DNA of 64,000 bases from Muribaculaceae bacterium (GTDB lineage Bacteria; Bacteroidota; Bacteroidia; Bacteroidales; Muribaculaceae): positions 18,160 to 82,159 of the forward strand of contig VSPE01000004.1 of assembly GCA_009775225.1 (NCBI GenBank), given 5' to 3'. This document shows, piece after piece, positions 32,273 to 41,572 of this stretch. Position 1 is the stretch's first letter. Each line of letters opens with the position of its first letter. The translations under genes and the position numbers were made by a program. The notes below the pieces were generated by a model. That model had not been told where the DNA came from and did no database searches. It saw only the letters and a list, made by a program, of their open reading frames with translations.

Positions 32273-35200
32273 TTATTGCTTTTCGGCGGTGTCGGTTTTT
32301 GAGCCTTTGAATGAAAATACTTTCGACAGGTACTTTTCGTTGAAGCGCTGCAGCAACTCCCAGAAGTTCGGAACGAAGAGCGTGCCGAGAACTGCGTTGA
32401 CTGCCATGCCGAACACTACGGCAGTGCCGAGCGAGATGCGGCTTGCTGCACCAGCCCCGGTGGCGAAGAGCATGGGCATTACTCCGAACACGAATGCGAG
32501 CGCTGTCATGAGGATTGGGCGCAGGCGTACGTTGCCGGCGTTTTCGGCCGCCGCACGGATTGGCTGGCCGGCTTTGCGGAAGTCCATGGCGTACTCCACG
32601 ATGAGAATTGCGTTTTTGGCCGCCATGCCGAGCAGGAGTATGATGCCAATCTGAGTATATATGCTGATGCTCTGGCTAAGGAACATGCAGCCGAGCACAG
32701 TTCCGAGAATGGCTGTAGGTGTTGTGATTACAACGGCTACAGGGTCTGTCCAGGATTCGTATTGTGCGGCGAGTACCAATATTGTGATTATAATTGCGAA
32801 AATCAGTGTGGTCGAGATTGTGGTGCCCGACTGTGTTTCCTGAAGGGCTTCGCCGGTCCATGCGTAGGAGAAGGAGCGTCCTGTGGTTTTCCTGACTATG
32901 TCTTCCATCGTTTTTATTCCGTCCGACGAGCTTACGTGCGGTGCTACGGTGCCAGTCAGCGATGCAGTGGTGTACATGTTGTATCGCTTCACGGAGGGCG
33001 CACCCATCGTTCGGTCGACAGTCGCAAACGAGCCGAATGGTACCATGTCGCCGTTTTCGTTTCGCACGCTGAGTGCTAGCACATCTTCGGGGTGGGCTCG
33101 TGATGCTGCCTGTCCGCTGATTATCACTTCGTATGTACGGCCGAACTTCACGAAGTCGTTCACATAGTTGCTGCCCATATATGCCGATAGTGCGGAGTAT
33201 ATGTTTTCGAGAGTGAGTCCATAGAGCTTAGCCTTGTTGCGGTCGATTTTTACGGCGTATTGCGCCACTTCGCCCTGATAAAGCGAAGTGATTTGTTTCA
33301 GCTCGGGGTAATCGGCAGCCGCCCGTTGTATTTCGTCGATTGTCTGGGCTATTTCTTTTGGGCCGAGGTTATTGATGTCGAGGAGCTGCATCTCGAGACC
33401 TGACGATACACCAAGACCTGGTATTGACGGAGGGTTGACAGAAAACACTACCGCTTCTTCTATGCCTTTGCTTAGCTCGTCGACTTTTGTTATAATGGCC
33501 TCTACCGAGTTTGCCGCCCCACGACGTTCTCCCCAGGGTTTTAGTACGACGAACATGGATGCGAGGTTGCTTGCGGCACCTCCGCCGAGGAAGGAGTTGC
33601 CGGTTACGGCAATAACGTCTTTGACCTGAGGTATTTTTACAATCTCGGCCTCAAGGCGCCGGGTGATGCTGTCGGTGCGCTCGAGCGAGGCTCCCGGCGG
33701 GAGCTGTATTGATGTAAGGAAGTAGCCCATATCTTCGGCCGGGACATAGCTTGAGGGCCAGCGCAGGAAGCCGAAGAATGTGGCACCGCATATTGCCGCG
33801 AAGATGAGCAGCGCAATGAGGGGCTTTGTGAGCATCTTGCCTACGAGTCTGTTGTATGCGTTTCGCACGGCTTCGAAGCCTTTGTTGAACATGCGGTATA
33901 TGAATAAGCGCGGTTTGCCGCTTTCGGGGCGTAGGAAGAGCGAGCACATGGCAGGTGTGAAGGTGAGTGCGTTGAAGCCCGAGAATGCGGTGGAGACTGC
34001 TATGGTAAGTGCGAACTGCTTGTAGAGCTGACCGGTGATGCCGGATATGAATGCCGTGGGGATAAATACAGACAGGAGGACGAGGACTTCGCCTATGATT
34101 GGGCCGGTGAGTTCGTCCATGGCCTGTATGGCCGCCTGCTTGGGTGTGGCGCCGTCTTTGTCGAGGATGCGGCTACAGTCTTCGACCACTACAATGGCGT
34201 CGTCGACCACAATGGCTATAGCCAGCACCAGGCCGAATAGAGTGAGGGTGTTGATAGTGAACCCCATGAGTTTCATGACGGCGAAGGTGGCAATGAGTGA
34301 TACGGGTATTGTAATCATTGGAATTACCACTGCGCGCCAGTTCTGCAGGAACAGCAGTATCACGAGCATCACTATCAGTGAGGTTTCGAGGAAGGTGACA
34401 AGTACTTCGTCGATAGATGCTGAAACGAAATCGGTGGTGTTGAGGATTATGCGGTATTCTACGCCTTCAGGGAAGTATTCGTTCAGGTCGGCGAGTTTTG
34501 CCTCTACCGCTTTTGCCACTTTCATGGCGTTGGCTCCCGGCAGCTGATATATGCCGATGAGGCCTGCCTGGTTGCCTGACACGTTGGAAATCATAGAGTA
34601 TGTCTGGCTGCCGAGGTCTACTGTAGCTATGTCTTTCAGTCGCAGCATGGCACCGTTTTCGCCCGTTCGGATAACAATGTTGCCGAACTGGGATGCCTCG
34701 TCGAGTCGTCCGCTTGAAGTGAGTGTGAACTCGAACTGTTGGCCGTTGTCGGTCGGCGGTGCTCCGGCCGAGCCTGCGGAGACTTCCATGTTCTGGCTCT
34801 CGATAGCCTCCATGACATCGGCAGGTGTGACACCTCGTACCCTCATCTTCTCCGGGTCGAGCCATACGCGCATGCTGTATTCGCCTGAGCCGAACGCGCT
34901 CACACCACCTACGCCTTCGATACGCGAAAGCTCGTCGACTACGTTGAGCTGGGCGTAGTTGGTGAGATACAGACCGTCGTACATACCCGGTTTCGTGGTT
35001 TCGAGAGCAACGAACAGGATGATGTCGGATGAGCGGGACTCAACGCTCACACCCTGTTGTTTTACCGAGGCGGGGAGTACGGGTTCGGCTTGCGATACAC
35101 GGTTCTGTACTTTTACGGCGGCCATGTCGAGGTCGGTGCCGTTCTCGAACGTGATTTCGAGGGAATATGAGCCGTCGGAGCCTGACGAAGAGCTCATATA

Positions 35201-35431
35201 CATCATCCCTTCGACGCCATTTACCTGCTCTTCGATAGGGACGCCTACTGCTTCGGCCACAGTCTGCGCGTCGGCTCCGGGATAGTTTGCCGAGACGAAT
35301 ACTGTGGGCGGAGTGATGTCGGGATACTGTGCCACAGGCAGAGATTTGACTGTGAGCAGGCCTGCAAGTATCATCAGTATTGCCAGTACTGTGGCGAAGA
35401 TAGGCCGGTTTATGAAAAATCTGCTAAACAT
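32273..35431 (-). CDS. RND efflux pump permease (HAE1/AcrB-type)
   Basis: A 1052-residue inner-membrane transporter of the hydrophobe/amphiphile efflux family. N-terminal FFINRPIFATVLAILMILAG is the hallmark first segment; the proton-relay acids are in GLVLAIAIVVDDAIVVVED (TM4), and GLAAKNAILIVEYA-like GMAAKNAILIVEYA is in TM11. Two large periplasmic loops lie between TM1-2 and TM7-8. It exports drugs, bile acids or other amphiphiles with the adaptor and outer membrane factor upstream. Eight bases separate it from the adaptor gene. It is the last gene of the operon before the terminator. Confidence 0.95.
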   Translation of the reverse strand: MFSRFFINRPIFATVLAILMILAGLLTVKSLPVAQYPDITPPTVFVSANYPGADAQTVAEAVGVPIEEQVNGVEGMMYMSSSSGSDGSYSLEITFENGTDLDMAAVKVQNRVSQAEPVLPASVKQQGVSVESRSSDIILFVALETTKPGMYDGLYLTNYAQLNVVDELSRIEGVGGVSAFGSGEYSMRVWLDPEKMRVRGVTPADVMEAIESQNMEVSAGSAGAPPTDNGQQFEFTLTSSGRLDEASQFGNIVIRTGENGAMLRLKDIATVDLGSQTYSMISNVSGNQAGLIGIYQLPGANAMKVAKAVEAKLADLNEYFPEGVEYRIILNTTDFVSASIDEVLVTFLETSLIVMLVILLFLQNWRAVVIPMITIPVSLIATFAVMKLMGFTINTLTLFGLVLAIAIVVDDAIVVVEDCSRILDKDGATPKQAAIQAMDELTGPIIGEVLVLLSVFIPTAFISGITGQLYKQFALTIAVSTAFSGFNALTFTPAMCSLFLRPESGKPRLFIYRMFNKGFEAVRNAYNRLVGKMLTKPLIALLIFAAICGATFFGFLRWPSSYVPAEDMGYFLTSIQLPPGASLERTDSITRRLEAEIVKIPQVKDVIAVTGNSFLGGGAASNLASMFVVLKPWGERRGAANSVEAIITKVDELSKGIEEAVVFSVNPPSIPGLGVSSGLEMQLLDINNLGPKEIAQTIDEIQRAAADYPELKQITSLYQGEVAQYAVKIDRNKAKLYGLTLENIYSALSAYMGSNYVNDFVKFGRTYEVIISGQAASRAHPEDVLALSVRNENGDMVPFGSFATVDRTMGAPSVKRYNMYTTASLTGTVAPHVSSSDGIKTMEDIVRKTTGRSFSYAWTGEALQETQSGTTISTTLIFAIIITILVLAAQYESWTDPVAVVITTPTAILGTVLGCMFLSQSISIYTQIGIILLLGMAAKNAILIVEYAMDFRKAGQPIRAAAENAGNVRLRPILMTALAFVFGVMPMLFATGAGAASRISLGTAVVFGMAVNAVLGTLFVPNFWELLQRFNEKYLSKVFSFKGSKTDTAEKQ

Positions 35432-35439
35432 AGGCCGTG

Positions 35440-36552
35440 TTATTTGGAGACGGGTTCTACTTTCATGCCGTCGCGGACTTTGAGGAGCGCTTTGGTAACA
35501 TATCGGTCGTCGGGATTAATGCCTTTTGTGACAATGCGCAGAGAGTCGTCGACGAGCTGGCCGGTTTCGATAGTGGTGTAGACCACACGGTCGGAGTCGT
35601 TTACGAGATATATGTATGAGCCGAGTTGGTCGGAGCCTATGGCAGCATCGGAAATCAGTACTGCATGTGGCTCGTCTGTCACGGGCAGTTCGACAGTCAC
35701 ATACATACCGCTTCGGAGTTCGTGGTATGGATTGTCTGTTACGGCCTGTAGCGCGAGTGTGCCGGTCGAAGTGCTGATAGCCGGAGACAGATAGTCGAGG
35801 CTGCATGTGTATTGGTGTTGCAGATGTTCGGGAATGGTGAGCGGGATGTGCGCGAAGTCAATTTTGCCGGCGGCGATGTTGTGTTTGAGATTGCCGAGGG
35901 ACTCGTTGTCTTCTATTGCGAATTTCACGACCATGGAATTGTCTTCGTAAATCGTGGCAAGTGTTACGGGACTTGCCGAGCCTGCCACATAGGAGCCGAC
36001 ATCGTGCACTACAGTAGTGATATGGCCGTCGAAGGGAGCGCGTACGGTACAGTAGGATAGTTGCGTTTGTGCTGACTGTAGTGAGGCCCGGGCCGTTTTT
36101 ACGGCGGCCTTACATTCTTCGAGGGTGCTTTTGGCCTGTGCCACTTCCATTTCGCTTACAGCGTCACCCTTTAGGGCCTCTACCATGGCGCTGTATCGGG
36201 TTGAGGCGTACTCGAGGTTTGCTTGTGCCTGCGACAGGTCGGCCTCGGCTTTCTGTACCGCGTCGATGTAGTTGTGCTCCTCTATCTTGAATAGAACGTC
36301 GCCTTTGTGTACTAAATCGCCCGAGGTATATGTTTTTGCCGTGAGGTATCCGTCGACCCTCGCAACAAGGTTTACCTCGCGGTTGGCAATCAGTTGGCCG
36401 GGGTATGATTTGTGTATTACCACCGAGTCGACGAGCGGCTTGGCTACTTCGACCCGTTGGAGCGTGCCTTCGCTGTGAGTGTCGCTTTTTTTGCATGAAA
36501 AGGTGCATGGTAGCGCTATAGCGGCGAGAATGCAAAAATAAGTATTTTTCAT
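35440..36552 (-). CDS. RND efflux periplasmic adaptor lipoprotein
   Basis: A 370-residue membrane fusion protein. A lipoprotein signal with Cys at about residue 20 (LPCTFSCKK) would anchor it to the inner membrane. The lipoyl half-motifs are in SYPGQLIANREVNLVARVDG and RAPFDGHITTVVHDVGSYV, flanking a coiled-coil hairpin of about residues 95-150 (KAEADLSQAQANLEYASTRY). It links the pump at 32273-35431 with the outer membrane factor at 36590-38011. It is 37 bases downstream of the outer membrane factor gene. Confidence 0.93.
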   Translation of the reverse strand: MKNTYFCILAAIALPCTFSCKKSDTHSEGTLQRVEVAKPLVDSVVIHKSYPGQLIANREVNLVARVDGYLTAKTYTSGDLVHKGDVLFKIEEHNYIDAVQKAEADLSQAQANLEYASTRYSAMVEALKGDAVSEMEVAQAKSTLEECKAAVKTARASLQSAQTQLSYCTVRAPFDGHITTVVHDVGSYVAGSASPVTLATIYEDNSMVVKFAIEDNESLGNLKHNIAAGKIDFAHIPLTIPEHLQHQYTCSLDYLSPAISTSTGTLALQAVTDNPYHELRSGMYVTVELPVTDEPHAVLISDAAIGSDQLGSYIYLVNDSDRVVYTTIETGQLVDDSLRIVTKGINPDDRYVTKALLKVRDGMKVEPVSK

Positions 36553-36589
36553 GTTTTTCGTTGTTTTTCAATATGACGGATATACGTGT

Positions 36590-38011
36590 TTACAAGCTGT
36601 AGCCGCCACCGAGAGCTTTGTATAAATCTATCAAGGCAGTCAGTGCATTGCCGCGTGCCGATACAAGGCTGTTCTGATAGGTGAGATAGTTGAGCTGAGC
36701 TTCTGCCACGTTGTAGAAGCCGGTGAGGCCCTGTTTGTACTGGTCGAGCGACAGACGTACTGCTTCTTCGCTGTTTTCCACAACCTTGGCAGTGCGGCTG
36801 ATGTATTCCTGAGTCGCTTTATACCGAGCAATAGCCGTTCGGACTTCTTCGATAGCCGTGATGACGGTAAGGTTGTAGTTTTCGACTTCGTTTTCGAGTT
36901 CCTGGCGAGCCTCGAGTGTGGCTGCGCGGCGTGAAAGACCGTCGAAGAGTGTCCACGACAGTGTTGGCGCTATCGAATATGAAAAACTCGGGCCGCTGAA
37001 GAGGTCGCCGAATGAGTGGGCTTCGGTTCCGGCAGAAGCCGCGATGCTCAGCGAGGGGAGATATGCGCTTCGGGCAATGCCGAGCGAGGCTACCGCCACT
37101 TCGATGCTTCGCTCGGCAGCAACTATGTCGGGGCGGCGCCTGAGCAGGTCGATAGGGGCTCCTAACGCAGGCATAGGGTAGTGGTCGGGCAGCACACAGT
37201 CTGCGTACAGGCCTTCGGGAAGATTGTCTTTGGTGGTGCCGAGCAGTACCGCCAACGAGTTATAAGAAGCCTCGATAGACGCTTCCAGCAGGGGAATAGA
37301 CGCGATAGTGGAGTAATATAGTGTGCTTGCCTGCGCCACATCGAGCTTGGATACGAGACCGGTTCGGTGTCGGGTCTCGGTAATATCGAGAATATGTTTC
37401 TGGTTCTCGGAGTGATTTATGGCCACGGCAAGCTGTGTGCGGTAGACCAGCAGATTGATGTATGTGGATGCGATTTCGGCATCTAGTGCCACCAGGGCGC
37501 CGTCGTATTCGGCCGCCGATACTTTTATCTGCGCTTTACCGCGCTTTGCCTGTGCGCGTATTTTACCGAATACATCCACTTCCCACGACATATTAGCCGT
37601 GCCACTGAAATATGATGATGTAACGGGCAGGCCGCTCCGTCCGGCCAAACGGCCCGATTGCCTGTCACGTTGCCACCCGAGAGAGATACCTATCTGCGGA
37701 TAGTAGGCGCTTTCTGTCTGGCGGAGCGCTTGTCGCGAAATATCGATACGACGGGCGGCAATAGCCACATCGTAGTTGTTGCGTTCGCCTATAGCGATAA
37801 GGGAGTCCAGCATAGGGTCTTCGAAAGTGCTCCACCATTGCCTGTTCAAGTCGCATGACGATTGGACTCCGCCGAACTCATCGCCGGGGTTCCATGAAGA
37901 AGCAAGGTTGCTGCGAAGATAATCGCGTGACTCGCCGCCTTTTGCAATAAGCACGGTGCCGCATAGCAATGCGATACCAAATACTTGCTTAAGTGATGAG
38001 AAGTGCGTCAT
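36590..38011 (-). CDS. RND efflux outer membrane factor (NodT/TolC family)
   Basis: A 473-residue outer-membrane channel protein, with the two repeated OEP domains (WWSTFEDPMLDSLIAIGERNN at the start and ALDAEIASTYINLLVYRTQLA in the middle, PDIVAAERSIEVA in the second half). The N-terminal signal is present but lacks a clear lipobox Cys, unlike most NodT-type members, so it may not be lipidated. It is the first gene of the three-gene operon, which reads outer membrane factor, adaptor, pump instead of the common adaptor, pump, outer membrane factor. Confidence 0.92.
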   Translation of the reverse strand: MTHFSSLKQVFGIALLCGTVLIAKGGESRDYLRSNLASSWNPGDEFGGVQSSCDLNRQWWSTFEDPMLDSLIAIGERNNYDVAIAARRIDISRQALRQTESAYYPQIGISLGWQRDRQSGRLAGRSGLPVTSSYFSGTANMSWEVDVFGKIRAQAKRGKAQIKVSAAEYDGALVALDAEIASTYINLLVYRTQLAVAINHSENQKHILDITETRHRTGLVSKLDVAQASTLYYSTIASIPLLEASIEASYNSLAVLLGTTKDNLPEGLYADCVLPDHYPMPALGAPIDLLRRRPDIVAAERSIEVAVASLGIARSAYLPSLSIAASAGTEAHSFGDLFSGPSFSYSIAPTLSWTLFDGLSRRAATLEARQELENEVENYNLTVITAIEEVRTAIARYKATQEYISRTAKVVENSEEAVRLSLDQYKQGLTGFYNVAEAQLNYLTYQNSLVSARGNALTALIDLYKALGGGYSL

Positions 38012-38227
38012 AAATAAATAGTATTATACTTTTTATAACATTTCAGCTGATTGCATTGGGCTTGTCGGTGAGCGATGTTTAACGTTTTTTAAACGGCGTG
38101 GAGTCTCTTTGCAAGCAATATTTCATAGCGATGTGTGATAGGAGAAATTTACGAAGAATATATATGATTGATATATAGTAAAATAGTATCTGATGTACAA
38201 TTTTATAATAAAAAAGTCTGAAAAAAA

Positions 38228-38259
38228 TTTGGCAGATACGAAAAAAGTGCATAACTTTG
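38228..38259 (+). promoter_or_regulatory. Promoter of tRNA-Gln
   Basis: TTTG at 38228-38231 and TAACTTTG at 38252-38259 with a 20-base spacer, a full match to the Bacteroidetes -33/-7 consensus. The transcript would start about 38263-38265, some 20 bases before the tRNA. The 270-base gap 38012-38282 otherwise holds AT-rich sequence with no gene I can recognise; the promoter of the leftward RND operon should also lie there. Confidence 0.7.
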
Positions 38260-38282
38260 CAGCGCAAAAGCAAAAAAAACAA

Positions 38283-38353
38283 TGCCTTGTGGTGTAATGG
38301 TAGCACGTCGGATTCTGGTTCCGCCTGTGAGGGTTCGAATCCTTCCAAGGCAA
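38283..38353 (+). tRNA. tRNA-Gln (anticodon CTG)
   Basis: A full cloverleaf of 71 bases. The acceptor arm TGCCTTG pairs perfectly with CAAGGCA, and the anticodon arm is TCGGA/TCCG with loop TTCTGGT, giving anticodon CTG (reading CAG). The T arm has GAGGG TTCGAAT CCTTC. The discriminator base is A. No CCA is encoded (CCA would be added enzymatically). Confidence 0.95.
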
Positions 38354-38360
38354 CACAAAG

Positions 38361-38402
38361 AAAATCGCAGTTGATAAATTTTAATCAGCTGCGATTTTTT
38401 TC
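38361..38402 (+). terminator. Terminator downstream of tRNA-Gln
   Basis: Inverted repeat AAAATCGCAG(T)TGAT / ATCA(G)CTGCGATTTT with a short AT loop and a following run of T residues. It begins eight bases past the tRNA and ends the unit before the PH-domain gene. Confidence 0.85.
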
Positions 38403-38496
38403 GTATATTTGCACAATACCTTTACAGTTTCAAGCCGAAATAGCTGATGCTTTACATCAAGTAGCTTTGTCGGCATAGTAACACGAGACTTTTATT

Positions 38497-38928
38497 ATGG
38501 GAACGGTTGGACGCACACGATATAATTCATGGTGGGATGGGTCGACATGGTTCATCCTTGGAATTACCGCGTTGTGCTGCATTGCGCCTTGTTTATTGGA
38601 TGACGATATATGGCTGACAATTATTTGTCTTGCGATGCTGGCTTTTGTGTTGTTGACTCTTGTCGGAATCTATTATCGGATTGACGGTGATAAACTTGTT
38701 GTGTACACATTTTTTATACCGACATTCTATCCGATTGACAAGATTAAGGATATCAAGCCGACAAAGAGTGTACTCTCGTCGCCGGCGACTTCGCTGACTC
38801 ATCGTCTGGCAATTACTTTTAGCGACCGTAAAATTCTCAAAAGTTCTATTCCGCTTATCATCTCACCCGTGCGCCAAGAGGAGTTTATCCGGCAACTTTT
38901 ATCTATAAACCCCGAAATCCGACATTAG
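38497..38928 (+). CDS. Membrane protein with bacterial PH domain
   Basis: A 143-residue protein with two adjacent membrane segments (about residues 17-32 and 37-59: WFILGITALCCIAPCLL and TIICLAMLAFVLLTLVG), then a cytoplasmic or extracytoplasmic beta-rich domain beginning YYRIDGDKLVVYTFFIP. The layout matches the bacterial PH domains of the PF06713 type (YyaB-like). Function unknown. TAGCTTTG at 38462-38469 is a possible -7 box. The stop is followed by the palindromic repeat at 38962-38996. Confidence 0.8.
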   Translation: MGTVGRTRYNSWWDGSTWFILGITALCCIAPCLLDDDIWLTIICLAMLAFVLLTLVGIYYRIDGDKLVVYTFFIPTFYPIDKIKDIKPTKSVLSSPATSLTHRLAITFSDRKILKSSIPLIISPVRQEEFIRQLLSINPEIRH

Positions 38929-38961
38929 GGCATGTTGCAGTACACAAATCGGCTCAGATTA

Positions 38962-38996
38962 AGAGGTTGTTTAACAATGATTATTAAACAACCTCT
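38962..38996. repeat. 35-bp palindromic repeat in a convergent gap (copy 1)
   Basis: AGAGGTTGTTTAACAAT arms with one mismatch around a single central base; followed by AAG. It sits between two convergent genes and probably acts as a bidirectional terminator hairpin. Identical in 36 of 38 positions to the copy at 56869-56906. Confidence 0.85.
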
Positions 38997-39034
38997 AAGT
39001 GTATAAATAGCGGAACGTGCGATTCAGTAAGATA

Positions 39035-40042
39035 TTATAGCGGTTTATAGCCTTCCGGGACTGTCGCGTCGTTGATTTTCCATTTTCCATCAGTTTTTAT
39101 CATAGAAAATGTTGTAGAACCGATGTGCCCCATATCTGACCAATTAACAATCACTGTGTTGTTCGCTCCGGCTATGATAGATATAATTTTTGAAGGAGTG
39201 TCATCGCCGTCTTGCACTCCTGACCTCAAAAGCCATGTTGCGTAACCTTCGGAGTCGGAGTCATTGGCTTTCTTCAATCGCTGAATAAAGTCGGAAGTGC
39301 AAATGTCAGCAATATTGAAATCAGTGTCTTTGGCTGTCTCAAATATCAAATTTTCATACAATTGCTTGATTTTTGCTTCAATTGAGGGATACTGATTGAT
39401 GAAGGAGCTTTCGTCTCCTCTTATAAATATCGCGCCCGGCTCTTTGAAAGTTATAGGAAGGGTAAAAAGGAAGTTTTTCTTTAAGTGGGGAATATAGTAT
39501 TTAACGCGGAAATTGGGTAACGCATTCACAAGTCTTAACGCCTCTTGATTGACGGTCTCGTTTTTGCTTCGACGCCTAATAATTCTCGGGTCACTGATTG
39601 AGCCGTCAGGATGAACGGTAAATTCTACCACTACTCTTTCGCTACCATTGAATCCTTCGGGAATACGGATATTGGCGTCAATCCATTCTTTCAGCTTGCC
39701 GTTGCCTCCGGGAAACTCACAGCGAGTGTCAAGATTGATTAAATATTTGCGCTGTTCAGCTTTTATATGCGCAAGGTATCCGGGCGAAACCGTGAAGAAG
39801 ACAGCACGATTGCCATACTCGTCGTTTTTAATTTCAGCCGATTGAATGGAGTCCGGATGAACTTCATTTTCATATGCGAGCGGAATCCACTCGTTGTTGA
39901 AATAGTAGAATACGGTTTCGGTGTCCCGTTCAGTCAGAGGGAACTGAATTTCGCGGACAATGGTGTCGTTCACGCAGTAATCCTGCGCAAATGTAATACA
40001 CGACTGAACAATAATCAAGGAAACTAAAAATAATCTTTTCAT
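39035..40042 (-). CDS. Secreted protein with TonB C-terminal domain
   Basis: A 335-residue protein with a signal peptide (MKRLFLVSLIIVQSCITFA). A TonB_C-like domain sits at about residues 105-195 (FPGGNGKLKEWIDANIRIP, VVVEFTVHPDGSISDPRIIR, PNFRVKYYIPH), as in the energy transducers of Bacteroidetes, but there is no long proline linker or proper membrane anchor. A further domain, about 220-335, ends in FSMIKTDGKWKIND, an NTF2-like or DUF3828-like ending that I cannot assign firmly. It may bind a TonB-dependent receptor rather than power it. Adjacent to the Crp/Fnr gene, 81 bases apart. Confidence 0.75.
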   Translation of the reverse strand: MKRLFLVSLIIVQSCITFAQDYCVNDTIVREIQFPLTERDTETVFYYFNNEWIPLAYENEVHPDSIQSAEIKNDEYGNRAVFFTVSPGYLAHIKAEQRKYLINLDTRCEFPGGNGKLKEWIDANIRIPEGFNGSERVVVEFTVHPDGSISDPRIIRRRSKNETVNQEALRLVNALPNFRVKYYIPHLKKNFLFTLPITFKEPGAIFIRGDESSFINQYPSIEAKIKQLYENLIFETAKDTDFNIADICTSDFIQRLKKANDSDSEGYATWLLRSGVQDGDDTPSKIISIIAGANNTVIVNWSDMGHIGSTTFSMIKTDGKWKINDATVPEGYKPL

Positions 40043-40123
40043 AGAGTATAAGGCGTTTATTTGCCAAAATGTAGTGGTTCTGTTGAAATCTTTCCGACGT
40101 CAAAGTTAGAAAGGGTGAACGGA

Positions 40124-40723
40124 TTAGGTCTTAACAAATGTATAGACCGCCTTGTTTTTTTGTTCGTTTCCGGATTTTTTAGCCAATTCCCGTCTGATAC
40201 GGCTTAAATGGTAGGGAGTAATCAACAGGAAAGAGGATAAATCTTTCAATGTAACAGTATCGACAATTTGGGGATATTGCTCACACAATTCCACATAACG
40301 CTGACGTGGCGACTTGCGGTAGAGATTGAACAATCGCATGAATACCATATTGAACAGTGATTTGTATTCATCAAGCAGAGAAGGGGAAAGATATTCCTTG
40401 AAAGTTTTTAACGGCACTCGCATTATCTCGCAATCAGCACCAGCGATAATTGAGAATTGGGAGGGTTCTCCGTGTAAAGACGAATGGAAATCTGTAATGA
40501 ATTGACCCGGGAAGGCGAAATTAACTACTGCCTCATCTCCCGAATCATTAAGAGTTGCTAATTTGAAATAGCCAGACACTACAAGGGCTGTATAACGTGC
40601 GATTGTACCTTGCTGCACAAAACACTCTCCTTTCCTATAATGGCATAATGTTCCATACTCACGGCAAAAATCGATGGCTGCCGTGAGATTCAAAAAATCG
40701 AGATATGAGTTGAACTGAGCCAT
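40124..40723 (-). CDS. Crp/Fnr-family transcription regulator
   Basis: A 199-residue regulator with an N-terminal cyclic-nucleotide-binding-like barrel (about 20-120: FVQQGTIARYTALVVSGYFKL, FPGQFITDFHSSLHGEPS) and a C-terminal helix-turn-helix (about 150-190: TLKDLSSFLLITPYHLSRIRREL). It lacks the Fnr cysteine cluster and has none of the Arg-Ser ligand pair that Crp uses for cAMP, so the effector is unknown. Proteins of this type in Bacteroidetes often control nearby membrane or stress genes. It is on its own unit. Confidence 0.88.
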   Translation of the reverse strand: MAQFNSYLDFLNLTAAIDFCREYGTLCHYRKGECFVQQGTIARYTALVVSGYFKLATLNDSGDEAVVNFAFPGQFITDFHSSLHGEPSQFSIIAGADCEIMRVPLKTFKEYLSPSLLDEYKSLFNMVFMRLFNLYRKSPRQRYVELCEQYPQIVDTVTLKDLSSFLLITPYHLSRIRRELAKKSGNEQKNKAVYTFVKT

Positions 40724-40809
40724 AAGGAATTACAAATGTAGCAAAAAAATCTGTTATTCATCATCTCTGTCGTTCGCACTGCAGCTATGTACGACTGAAC
40801 GAACGATAA

Positions 40810-41400
40810 TCAGCGAGTGAGACACACAGACTTTTCTTTGGCGAGGCGGCGCAGGTTGAGGATGGCGTATCTCATTCGGCCCAGGGCAGTGTTGATGCTT
40901 ACGCCTGTGAGTTCGGCAATTTCCTTGAACGACAGTTCGCGGTAGTATCGAAGGTTGAGTACTTCGCGCTGTACGTCGGGAAGCTCGTCGATAAGTCGCC
41001 GCAGGTCTTCTTCGATTTGCAGGTCTACCATTACGTCTTCTATAGTGTCCTCGGCCAGCTCCCGTCGGTTCAGAATGTCGTAGTCGGTGTCGTCGGTAGA
41101 TAGTGAGCCTTCGTTTCTTTGGGCACGGAAGGTGTCTACCACAAGGTTTCGGGCTATGCGGTAGAGCCATGCGGAGAACTTGCCCATGTCGTTATAACGA
41201 CCTTGCTTTATGGTTGTTATAGCTTTGACGAAGGTCTCTTGAAAGATGTCGTCAGAGAGGTCGCGGTCGCGAACCATCTGGAATATGTAGTTGAACAATC
41301 GCGTCTTGTGGCGAAGCAGCAGGGCGTCGAAAGCCTCGTTGTCGCCGTTGGCGTAAGCCGTGACCAGCTCCTGGTCGGGGAGGCGCTGTAAATTTCGCAT
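40810..41400 (-). CDS. ECF-family RNA polymerase sigma factor
   Basis: A 196-residue sigma-70 family protein. Region 2 is at about residues 20-90 (LLLRHKTRLFNYIFQMVRD, IFQETFVKAI, FSAWLYRIARNLVVDTFR), and region 4 at about 135-190 (LPDVQREVLNLRYYRELSF, EIAELTGVSINTALGRMRYA). No anti-sigma gene is next to it; the neighbours are a Crp/Fnr regulator and the CvfB-like gene. It may be one of the Bacteroidetes ECF factors that are free of an anti-sigma partner. Confidence 0.93.
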   Translation of the reverse strand: MRNLQRLPDQELVTAYANGDNEAFDALLLRHKTRLFNYIFQMVRDRDLSDDIFQETFVKAITTIKQGRYNDMGKFSAWLYRIARNLVVDTFRAQRNEGSLSTDDTDYDILNRRELAEDTIEDVMVDLQIEEDLRRLIDELPDVQREVLNLRYYRELSFKEIAELTGVSINTALGRMRYAILNLRRLAKEKSVCLTR

Positions 41401-41572
41401 TTTCTATTCCTTGATTGATTAGAGTAGAGATAGACCTATAGGCGAAATGTGTGGGGTTTAAATGGTTATTATATGTTTATATTCGATGCGGCTTTGTGGT
41501 CGCGTAGATGCAAAAGTACAAAAAGCGGCAGAGTCTGCAAAGTACTCTGCCGTGCTTTTGCATTATTTAACA

